Positions 1-5,774 of a stretch of 9,841 nucleotides of DNA are shown here, piece by piece (position 1 is the stretch's first letter; every line of letters begins with the position of its first letter). The position numbers and the translations under genes were made by a program. The notes under the pieces were generated by a model, which was given only the letters and a program-made list of their open reading frames with translations, ran no database searches and was not told the DNA's origin. The DNA comes from Bacteroidia bacterium (GTDB taxonomy: Bacteria; Bacteroidota; Bacteroidia; NS11-12g; UBA955): assembly GCA_014376345.1 (NCBI GenBank), contig JACMRS010000041.1, positions 1-9,841 on the forward strand. Direction: 5' to 3'.

Positions 1-1
1 G

Positions 2-202
2 CTTGTAGATTTCCCTTATGTTTTAAGACTGAGCCACAGCGGATCAACTCAGTTTTACACCCAGCAGCAAAACACCCTAAACCGCACTGCCCGCTACAGT
101 ATGACTGCTGTTGAGCTCAGGAAAAAAGAGGTGATGTTAAAGTATCTAAAAGCTTATTTGCAGGTTTATAATAACAGGTTGTTGGATAATAAGTTTTATT
201 GA
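2..202 (+). CDS. C-terminal part of an unrecognised protein (5' end outside window)
   Basis: The reading frame starting at base 2 is open for 66 codons and ends with TGA at 200-202. The other two plus-strand frames are closed early (a stop at base 6 in one, at 109-111 in the other). The translation looks like real protein: a polar stretch rich in Ser, Thr and Gln, then an amphipathic, probably helical tail containing ELRKKEVMLKYLKAYLQVY and ending in NKFY. I do not recognise the family. The Gln/Asn-rich then long-helix pattern is loosely like the end of a TolC-type outer-membrane protein, but that is only an impression. The local base composition is richer in G+C than the repeat region that follows, which suggests an ordinary chromosomal gene bordering the island at 203-1409. 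Confidence 0.55.
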   Translation, partial: LVDFPYVLRLSHSGSTQFYTQQQNTLNRTARYSMTAVELRKKEVMLKYLKAYLQVYNNRLLDNKFY

Positions 203-231
203 GGGGGGGGGTGAATTACAAATTGGTCGGG

Positions 232-431
232 AAAACAAAGGACTTTTAAGACTATCCAAGGACAAAAATTTTTGTTTTAATTGTCGCTAGAGTCCTTAGA
301 GCAAGAATTAACCAAAAAACAAAGGACTTTAAAGACTATCCAGGGAAAAAATTATTGTTTTAATTGTCGTTAGAGTCATTAAAACAAAGGACTTTAAAGA
401 CTTTCTAGGGACAAAAATTATTGTCTTAATT
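232..431. repeat. Upstream array of three structured ~65-bp repeats (U1-U3)
   Basis: Three related units begin with AAAACAAAGGAC at 232, 316 and 381. Each continues with a CTTTAAAGACT-like core, a GGACAAAAATTATTG-like block and, in U1 and U2, TTTTAATTGTCG. The U2-U3 spacing is 65 bp. The U1-U2 spacing is 84 bp because a fragment matching the tail of the neighbouring gene is inserted (see 301-326). U3 decays after about 431. Each unit can fold as a nested hairpin. In U1 the outer arms AAGGACT (238-244) and AGTCCTT (291-297) enclose GACAA (261-265) and TTGTC (281-285). Four more copies lie downstream of the gene at 538-1110. No coding potential was seen, so 203-537 otherwise holds only these repeats and the gene's promoter region. 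Confidence 0.85.
301..326 (+). repeat. Stranded copy of the four-helix-bundle gene's 3' end
   Basis: GCAAGAATTAACC at 301-313 is identical to 1078-1090, codons near the C-terminus of the four-helix-bundle gene. After it comes an A run (six here, seven there) and then CAAAGGA in both places. The match therefore spans 26-27 nt, ends inside the repeat unit and stops abruptly on its left at 301. It accounts for the extra length of the U1-U2 interval. The simplest readings are that a second gene copy once lay here and was lost, or that the gene-tail/repeat junction was duplicated upstream. Confidence 0.7.
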
Positions 432-464
432 AAAAAGCAGTAAAAATTTAAAATGAATTTAATG

Positions 465-498
465 TAATTTTGTGATTCGTGAACTTACCTCATTTTCG
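465..498 (+). promoter_or_regulatory. Candidate promoter of the four-helix-bundle gene
   Basis: Two overlapping readings fit Bacteroidota promoters. TAATTTTG at 465-472 is an exact TAnnTTTG -7 box but has no obvious -33 partner. Alternatively, the TTTTG at 468-472 could be the -33 element for CATTTTCG at 491-498, a two-mismatch -7 box 18 nt downstream. The second reading puts transcription start near 503 and gives a leader of about 35 nt. The leader ends in an A-rich stretch just before the ATG at 538 with no Shine-Dalgarno, as is usual in this phylum. Confidence 0.4.
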
Positions 499-537
499 CG
501 GTTGTTCGATGTACCTCAAAAAATAAAAAATTAAACT

Positions 538-1110
538 ATGGAAAACAAAAATAAACCAAAAGGCTTTATCCCCGTACATGGAGGTTACCGAAACCTGATT
601 ACCTATCAAAAGTCGGAGATAATTTATGATGGTACGGTATATTTTACTGAAAAATATTTTAAAAAATATGACAGGACTATAGATCAGATGGTTCAGGCTG
701 CCAGAAGCGGTAAACAAAATATTGCAGAAGCAAGTATGGCATCCGCAACATCAAAAGAAACAGAAATAAAATTAACTAATGTAGCACGTGCAAGCTTAGA
801 AGAACTTTTGATTGATTATGAAGATTATTTAAGAACAAAAAAATTGATGATGTGGGAAATAGACAGCAAGTTAACAGCACGATTTCGCGAGCTGAATAAA
901 ATACCTGATGCTAACTATGAAATTTTTCGCAAGGCAATTGAAAATGCAAACCCTGAAATATCAGCCAATTCTATGATAGGTTTAATAAAAGTGACAACTT
1001 ATTTGCTAAGCAAACAATTAAAAGCTTTGGAAATAGCTTTTATTAACGAAGGTGGTCTCAAGGAGCGAATGTTAAAAGCAAGAATTAACCAAAAAAACAA
1101 AGGAATTTAA
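538..1110 (+). CDS. Four-helix-bundle protein with suffix domain (S23/IVS-type, Avd-like fold)
   Basis: This 190-residue, lysine-rich protein matches the S23 (23S rRNA intervening-sequence) family in its 'four helix bundle suffix domain' form. Residues 10-18 (FIPVHGGYR) are the usual opening. The core bundle spans about 19-105, with the signature QAARSGKQNIAEAS at 53-66 and KETEIKLTNVARASLEEL at 73-90. The suffix region spans about 125-182 and includes the typical EGGLKERMLKAR. The length is normal and the frame is intact. The family has no known enzymatic activity. Its structural relative Avd is a basic pentamer that works with the reverse transcriptase of diversity-generating retroelements, so nucleic-acid binding is plausible but inferred. 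No rRNA, reverse transcriptase or transposase lies nearby. The last codons (KNKGI plus stop) are supplied by repeat unit U4, so gene and repeat are physically fused. The start at 538 is the first ATG after the promoter and precedes the conserved N-terminus. Confidence 0.9.
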   Translation: MENKNKPKGFIPVHGGYRNLITYQKSEIIYDGTVYFTEKYFKKYDRTIDQMVQAARSGKQNIAEASMASATSKETEIKLTNVARASLEELLIDYEDYLRTKKLMMWEIDSKLTARFRELNKIPDANYEIFRKAIENANPEISANSMIGLIKVTTYLLSKQLKALEIAFINEGGLKERMLKARINQKNKGI

Positions 1111-1365
1111 AAATTTCTCAGGGTAAAAAATTATTGATTTAATTGTCGACAAACCAAATAAAAAAACAAAGGACTTTAAAGACTAACAAAGAACAAAAAT
1201 TATTAGCTTAATTGTTGACAAAGCACTTAAAAAATCAAAGGACTTTAAAGACTTTTTAAAGACAAAAATTATTGTCATAATTGTCCTTAGATTCTTTAAA
1301 AAAAAGGACTTTAAAGACTATCCAAGGATAAAAATTATTGTCTTAATTGTCGCCAAAGTACTTAA
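1094..1365. repeat. Downstream array of four structured 66-69-bp repeats (U4-U7)
   Basis: Units begin near 1094, 1163, 1232 and 1298, with AAAGGAATTT in U4 and AAAGGACTTTAAAGACT in U5-U7. The U4-U5 and U5-U6 spacings are 69 bp and U6-U7 is 66 bp. U4 is the most diverged and overlaps the last 17 bases of the four-helix-bundle gene, including its stop. U6 carries the inner dyad GACAAAAATTATTGTC at 1261-1276, identical to U3 at 410-425. U7 has outer arms AAGGACTT (1304-1311) and AAGTACTT (1356-1363), which pair with one mismatch. U5 has AAGGACTT and AAGCACTT, also one mismatch. All units are in direct orientation relative to the upstream array. Nothing else was seen in 1111-1409. Confidence 0.85.
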
Positions 1366-1409
1366 AACAATCGTTAAATTTTTTTAGAAAAACCCTAGCT
1401 AACACTCTC

Positions 1410-4400
1410 CTAAAAATCCAATCCCATTGAAAATAATTGTTGGCTTTTGCCAAACTTACTTTCCAACAATCCCCAAGCCTGATCAAACTTTACGTAATAA
1501 CCAAGTATCCTCGATCTTACTCCAAAGCCCATACCGGCTAAAAAAGGGTTTCTCTGACTAATGACAGTTGCCGTGTATGAAGGCTGGTCGATTATCCTGG
1601 TGTTAAACGGGTTTCCAATATCGTAAGGCGATTTGCCCACCCAAGCGGTTCCCAAATCCAGGAATGGCGCCACCATCAGGTTTCTGAAGAACAGTGCTTT
1701 AATGGGCTTCTGATATAGGTAAGAGATAATAGGAATACGTAGCTCTGTGCTGAACATTACATAGCTGTTGCCGTTGCGCGCGTTTCTTGCAAACCCTCTT
1801 AAAGGTGCAATGGTTTGGAACACATAATCATTTCCTTTAAGCAAAGGAATATCCTTATTAAAGTCCGGGGTTAGCCAGTTTTCCACTCCGCCTAAATAAT
1901 AAGCTGTTTTCTGTGCTCCGGGAGACGTGTTAAACGTAAACCGGTTGGCCAAAATAATCTGCCTGTGAACCCTTTGATAGTTTCTAATATCAACCCCCAG
2001 ATTAATTACTGAAGCTGTCTTTTGAAAACCATTGTAATATTCTCCAAAGATCTTAAACCTCAGTCCCTGAAATAAATTCAATCCTTTCGAAATGGTATTA
2101 TCATAAATATAGGCTGCCTGAATGCCGCCGTAAACATTTCCAAAATCGGGTGCATTTAAAGTACCGGAATCAACTGTGGTTATTACATATTTATCCTGTC
2201 TTGCAAATACGCCTGCCTGAATTCTCGAACGTTCATTAAAAGGAAAACTAAAAGTATAAGACCCCTGTGATGTAATCATTCGCGAAACATAAGACTCTTT
2301 GTCAATTAACCTTGTTTTGCGAAACACATTCAACTCTTTGTCAACTCTTCGTTTTCTATTTGTATAATTAAAAAAGTATTCGCTGTAATTAAATGCCAGA
2401 GGCACTCTGGCGCCAATTTCAATAGTATGGTTCTTAAGAAGGTCGCTGATACTTGTTTTTAAAAGTGGGGTAAAAAAAGGTTGGTTAAAAACAGTTTCAT
2501 CAACAGGTCCGTTCATAAAATAATAATTATTCAAAATACTGTTGTCGAGCTGAGTCAGAAAATAATCTACACTAAACTGATTGCTATAAGGTAACGCATC
2601 AACATCAGGATTGTTAATATTTTCTGTCAAAACCGGTTCATCTTCCTCTACTTCAGGTGTTTCAGGAAAACCTGTTTGAAAGCCATATTTTTTTGGCAAA
2701 ACAACTACCACTGTATCCTTTATATGCGTAATAATTGTATCAGTTTGAGAATTGCTGCTGTCTTTTGAAATTATATTCATTTTTTTAACTGCCAGCATGC
2801 TTATTGATTGTCTGTAGGCAGTTTCATTATAAATCTTAGAAATAGAAGCATCAGCCACAGGATCGCTTGTTAATTCTGAAATGTAAACGCCATACCTGCC
2901 ATTACTTACAACTAAATCTGCCACCAAACCTGCACTTACAGAAATATCATGATAAATAATGCTGCGTTTGTAATTAGTTAGCGGTACAATGCCATCAGAA
3001 CCAGCATTAATGTTATAATTATAAGCAACTGCATAGCTATTAACCACACCATTTTTATCACTTAAAAAAGTATAATATCCGTTACCCATATCTATTGGCT
3101 GAAAATAATTAACCAAAGACTGACCCGGTGTTAAAGGTTTAGTCATTTTGGTTTTAATATCATAAATATAAATATTGGTAGTAGGGTTTTTTACAAAAAG
3201 CGGATCGTCGTCTACAGCATCTACAGGTTTGTTAGAAGTAAATAAAATGCCATCATTTTTTTCGGTATATCTTGGATCCAGGTTGTCGTAAATATCATTC
3301 GTCAGTCTTACATATTCTTTTGAAGAAATATCATAAGTAAACAAGTCGGTTCTGCCATTTTTAGCTGCAGAAAAAAGAATGCTGCTGCCATCGCTGTTGT
3401 ATGAAAACTCTTTTACCCAGTCGAATTCTTCAAGTGGAATCTTCTTCTTTAACTTCCCTTTCAGGTCATATTCTTCAATAATATTTTTACCTTTATTATT
3501 GGCAAGCACTGCAAGCTTTTTACCTTTTGTGTCCCATGCTAAAATTGGAAAACTGTAATCGATAGTCTGATTGAGCGTTTTATAACCACCTTTTTTAAGT
3601 CTCATCAACGTTTTAAGACGAATATTATAAATCCAGATACTGTACAGACCTTTTACATTGGTAACAATTGCAAGCTGGTTGCCATCAGGACTGATTTTAA
3701 ACTGTGTGTGCCTGAATTTACTGATACGGGCAGGTGCATTTTCAGAACCCCGGGGATCTGAAAAGAAATTCTCATCTTTCTCAAACTTCTTTTTGTAATA
3801 ATCTTCGCAATTATTGAAAAGAGTATTAATATCCAATGCCGTATAATAATTAATGGCCGATTCTACATTTCTCGTAAATCTGGTATAAAATACAATGTCA
3901 GACACAGAACCTTTTCCATAACGCTCCTCTATAAAGCGCCAGATTGCATGTCCTGCAAGCACCACATCTTCATCTTCAAGACTTGTAAAAGCCTTTAAAC
4001 GTTTGGTTTGATAAGCATCTTTCAGAAGGTTGTCATTTTCAACACTCCAGTTTTCAGACAAGTAAGATACCAGCCCTTTATAATACCAGTTTGGCAAATT
4101 CAGCAGTGCCGCAGTTCTCACTCTTTCTTGTATATTTCCCCCAAAAATCTTTTCATTTATCAGCACTTCAGCCAAAGCTTTACGCACTTGTTTTTCAAGA
4201 TCTATATGGCTTCCATTAAAATAAACTGTTGCAGTGTTATTAAAAATATAAGTATAACCACCGGCATTAAACTGCGGATTTGTAAGTCCGATATTACTTT
4301 GTCTGTATGCCGAAAGGTTGTGAAATACTATAATTTTAATACCTCCGCCAAGCCGATAATCCAGTGTGGTTTCCATGTCGGGCAAAACACTTTTAGCGTA

Positions 4401-4598
4401 TTGTAACACATAATCACCAAGCTCACGACCCTCAGGCGTAAACATTACTTCTATTTCATCACTCGAAAAAGTCGAAAAATTCTGTTGCACATTCTGCACC
4501 CTATTCTGACCAAAATCAGTATAAACACCCTGAGCACCAACCTGAAAAACAGGAAACAGTACCAGGCACAGAAAACATATTTTCAAAAAGAAACGCAA
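1410..4598 (-). CDS. Exported TolB/PD40-like beta-propeller fused to an Omp85-like outer-membrane barrel
   Basis: The protein has 1062 residues. Residues 1-23 form a signal peptide (hydrophobic core, then VGAQG). About 45-275 resembles a peptidase-MA/gluzincin domain, with LPNWYYKGLVSYLS at 168-181. The metal site looks lost: the helix where HExxH is expected reads RKALAEVLINEK (119-130), and the later EGL-type glutamate is Lys (KGL, 174-176). About 290-600 holds several PD40/TolB-type blades, for example FKISPDGNQLAIVT (300-313) and SYNSDGSSILFSA (399-411). An acidic linker follows near 642-665. About 715-1062 is rich in aromatic beta-strands, contains LRGF (933-936) like the Omp85 loop-6 RGF/Y motif, then STELRIPI, and ends in GLDF, a C-terminal aromatic typical of outer-membrane barrels. 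I infer a periplasmic propeller tethered to an outer-membrane pore; the substrate is unknown. The start is TTG at 4598-4596. An in-frame TGA lies three codons upstream and the next in-frame ATG is beyond the signal peptide. Confidence 0.85.
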   Translation of the reverse strand: MRFFLKICFLCLVLFPVFQVGAQGVYTDFGQNRVQNVQQNFSTFSSDEIEVMFTPEGRELGDYVLQYAKSVLPDMETTLDYRLGGGIKIIVFHNLSAYRQSNIGLTNPQFNAGGYTYIFNNTATVYFNGSHIDLEKQVRKALAEVLINEKIFGGNIQERVRTAALLNLPNWYYKGLVSYLSENWSVENDNLLKDAYQTKRLKAFTSLEDEDVVLAGHAIWRFIEERYGKGSVSDIVFYTRFTRNVESAINYYTALDINTLFNNCEDYYKKKFEKDENFFSDPRGSENAPARISKFRHTQFKISPDGNQLAIVTNVKGLYSIWIYNIRLKTLMRLKKGGYKTLNQTIDYSFPILAWDTKGKKLAVLANNKGKNIIEEYDLKGKLKKKIPLEEFDWVKEFSYNSDGSSILFSAAKNGRTDLFTYDISSKEYVRLTNDIYDNLDPRYTEKNDGILFTSNKPVDAVDDDPLFVKNPTTNIYIYDIKTKMTKPLTPGQSLVNYFQPIDMGNGYYTFLSDKNGVVNSYAVAYNYNINAGSDGIVPLTNYKRSIIYHDISVSAGLVADLVVSNGRYGVYISELTSDPVADASISKIYNETAYRQSISMLAVKKMNIISKDSSNSQTDTIITHIKDTVVVVLPKKYGFQTGFPETPEVEEDEPVLTENINNPDVDALPYSNQFSVDYFLTQLDNSILNNYYFMNGPVDETVFNQPFFTPLLKTSISDLLKNHTIEIGARVPLAFNYSEYFFNYTNRKRRVDKELNVFRKTRLIDKESYVSRMITSQGSYTFSFPFNERSRIQAGVFARQDKYVITTVDSGTLNAPDFGNVYGGIQAAYIYDNTISKGLNLFQGLRFKIFGEYYNGFQKTASVINLGVDIRNYQRVHRQIILANRFTFNTSPGAQKTAYYLGGVENWLTPDFNKDIPLLKGNDYVFQTIAPLRGFARNARNGNSYVMFSTELRIPIISYLYQKPIKALFFRNLMVAPFLDLGTAWVGKSPYDIGNPFNTRIIDQPSYTATVISQRNPFLAGMGFGVRSRILGYYVKFDQAWGLLESKFGKSQQLFSMGLDF

Positions 4599-4605
4599 TT
4601 CGATT

Positions 4606-4638
4606 CAAAAATACGGAATAGAATTTTAATTATGGCAA
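4606..4638 (-). promoter_or_regulatory. Promoter of the propeller-barrel gene, close enough for a near-leaderless mRNA
   Basis: Reading the minus strand, TATTTTTG (4613-4606) is an exact TAnnTTTG -7 box. A TTG at 4638-4636 lies 22 nt upstream as a possible -33 element. The -7 box ends only 7 nt before the TTG start codon, so a start a few bases downstream of the box would give a leader of roughly 0-5 nt. Confidence 0.5.
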
Positions 4639-4652
4639 GACAAAGGTGTCTT
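4637..4652. promoter_or_regulatory. Inverted repeat over the -33 region (possible operator)
   Basis: AAGACA (4637-4642) and TGTCTT (4647-4652) form a perfect 6-bp dyad around a 4-nt centre, AAGG. It overlaps the candidate -33 TTG of the minus-strand promoter, a position where a bound regulator could block or aid polymerase. It is short, so it could be chance. Confidence 0.25.
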
Positions 4653-4703
4653 ATTGTTTAAAAAATTAAGTCTTGAGAATAAATTGTAATAAATAAAAAA
4701 ATT

Positions 4704-4840
4704 TGGGCGTAACCCCGGCCCTGATTTTTTTGCTTAATCTAAAAATTTGCTTGGGCCGGGGTCGGGCTTTCCCCTGCAACTCCTCCCCTGCGCACAGCCC
4801 ATGCCGAGGGGTTTCCGGTACAATCCCTTACGCTGCTCGC
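4704..4840. repeat. GC-rich, strongly folded intergenic element
   Basis: A GC-rich island sits in AT-rich surroundings and has no good open frame. It has a perfect 10-bp stem, ACCCCGGCCC (4712-4721) with GGGCCGGGGT (4753-4762), whose AT-rich loop can pair further (ATTTTT 4724-4729 with AAAAAT 4741-4746). An outer arm GCGTAA (4707-4712) can pair with TTACGC (4828-4833) and so close the whole element. Landmarks are GGGCGT at the left, GTCGGGCTTTCC in the middle and CAATCCCTTACGC at the right. From memory, intergenic elements with this GGGCGT/TCGGGCT/CCCTCACGC layout recur in many Bacteroidota genomes, but I know of no agreed name or function. The rest of 4599-4941 is AT-rich and holds only the two divergent promoters and small dyads. 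Confidence 0.65.
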
Positions 4841-4918
4841 TGAATTTTTAAAGTTCACACTAACTTTCAATTCCATTAATTCATCTGCCAATCTGAATCA
4901 TACAAATAATAAAATTAC

Positions 4919-4926
4919 TATTTTCG
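4919..4926 (+). promoter_or_regulatory. Candidate -7 box of the L,D-transpeptidase gene
   Basis: TATTTTCG matches TAnnTTTG with one change and lies 15 nt before the ATG at 4942. No convincing -33 TTTG is present; the closest is CTG at 4893-4895. The stretch from 4920 to 4937 resembles the region at 492-509 upstream of the four-helix-bundle gene (15 of 18 bases identical). Confidence 0.4.
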
Positions 4927-4941
4927 CAGTTATTCAAGTGC

Positions 4942-5655
4942 ATGAAAAAATATCTTGCCATTCTCACATCAATCAGCTGCCTGATATTCTGCAGTCTTAT
5001 TATTGATTCTAAAACACCACCGTCTAACAAAACTGAATTTGAAAAACTATCTAATTGCATTAATAACAAAAGCTTAAAAACTCCACTGCACCAACCTATC
5101 GCAGATATTAAAAAAAATTCTATAGCAACAATTTCTTACAAAACAAAAGCTAAAACATCACTTACTTATTGCAAAAACAACAGCTTGAATACTTCGTTTT
5201 GCCTTTTACAGGATCTTTCTAAACACTCCGGCAAGTTTCGTATTTATGTGTGGGACTTTAACAAAAACATGGCTACTGATTCTGGATTGGTAAGTCACGG
5301 TTGCGACGATTTGCCCTGGTCGGGTACAGACAGCAAAGATTCTGCAGTTTGCAGCAATGTCGATGGCAGCCATTGCTCAGCTTCCGGAAAATATAAAATC
5401 GGCAGCAGAGGTTATAGTCAATGGGGTATTAAGATAAATTATCTGCTTCATGGACTTGAAGCCAGCAACAAAAACGCTTTGAAACGCACCATTGTTCTAC
5501 ACTCATGGGATGCAGTGGGTGATGTTGAAATATATCCTGAAGGCACTCCCGAAGGCTGGGGTTGTCCTGCAGTTTCAGATGCATTTCTAACCAGAGTTGA
5601 TGTGTTGCTGAAGAATACCCAAAAGCCTGTATTGCTTTGGGTATTTAATAATTAA
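4942..5655 (+). CDS. Exported murein L,D-transpeptidase, YkuD_2 type
   Basis: The protein has 237 residues. Residues 1-20 form a hydrophobic signal segment with a lysine-rich start. Cys13 and Cys17 are not in a good lipobox, so a lipoprotein is possible but not favoured. About 30-85 is a low-complexity, Lys/Asn/Ser-rich linker. The catalytic domain spans about 96-237 and follows the YkuD_2 pattern: SHGC (118-121), CSNVDGSHCSASGKY (137-151), YLLHGLEASNKNALKRTIVLH (167-187) and WGCPAV (206-211). His187 and Cys208 are the expected catalytic pair. The residue two before the Cys, usually Ser/Thr in SxGC, is Trp here. Family members form or exchange meso-diaminopimelate-type cross-links, or link proteins to peptidoglycan, in the periplasm. 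Cys121 and Cys137 are extra cysteines that could form a disulphide. The neighbours face away on both sides, so the gene is probably transcribed alone. Confidence 0.88.
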   Translation: MKKYLAILTSISCLIFCSLIIDSKTPPSNKTEFEKLSNCINNKSLKTPLHQPIADIKKNSIATISYKTKAKTSLTYCKNNSLNTSFCLLQDLSKHSGKFRIYVWDFNKNMATDSGLVSHGCDDLPWSGTDSKDSAVCSNVDGSHCSASGKYKIGSRGYSQWGIKINYLLHGLEASNKNALKRTIVLHSWDAVGDVEIYPEGTPEGWGCPAVSDAFLTRVDVLLKNTQKPVLLWVFNN

Positions 5656-5670
5656 TTATTAAATTTTTTT
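5616..5670 (+). terminator. Hairpin plus AT palindrome and T run at the end of the transpeptidase gene
   Basis: Inside the last codons, TACCCAAAAGC (5616-5626) pairs with GCTTTGGGTA (5634-5643) with one bulged A. Directly after it, 5644-5663 is a perfect 20-bp palindrome of A and T that spans the stop codon, followed by seven T (5664-5670). Either hairpin could act as an intrinsic terminator. The second is AT-only and weak, and the first lies within the coding region. Confidence 0.4.
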
Positions 5671-5725
5671 ACAAAAATCGGAATTCAGATATTCGTAATT
5701 AATATTTCGCAATTATCTGCCTAGT

Positions 5726-5745
5726 GGACACACTGCCGTGTGCCC
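5726..5745. repeat. Short hairpin between convergent genes (REP-like or bidirectional terminator)
   Basis: GGACACAC (5726-5733), loop TGCC, then GTGTGCCC (5738-5745) form an 8-bp stem. On the plus strand there is one A-C mismatch. On the minus strand that pair becomes G-U, so an RNA read from the right folds fully. It lies between two converging genes, whose transcripts would both meet it. No T run follows in either direction. Confidence 0.4.
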
Positions 5746-5774
5746 CTACATTGAATTTAAAAATTCGTAATTAT

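Noticed and set aside
538..1110. Avd gene of a diversity-generating retroelement
   Set aside because: No reverse transcriptase and no template/variable repeat pair with adenine-specific differences is present. The suffix-domain signature points to the free-standing S23 branch.
538..1110. 23S rRNA intervening sequence
   Set aside because: No 23S rRNA sequence flanks the gene on either side.
232..1365. CRISPR-like array
   Set aside because: The whole 65-69 bp unit is repeated, with no alternation of constant repeats and unique spacers of fixed length, a 570-bp gene interrupts the array, and no cas gene is present.
4008..4406. Plus-strand open frame of 132 codons
   Set aside because: It is antisense to the middle of the strongly supported propeller-barrel gene and shows no recognisable domain or promoter.
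1530..4470. Active zinc metallopeptidase in the propeller-barrel protein
   Set aside because: The expected HExxH helix reads ALAEVLINE and the EGL glutamate is Lys, so no metal site is visible.
4704..4840. Integron attC site
   Set aside because: The folded ends are GGGCGTAA and TTACGC, not the RYYYAAC/GTTRRRY core pair, and no integrase or cassette gene is near.
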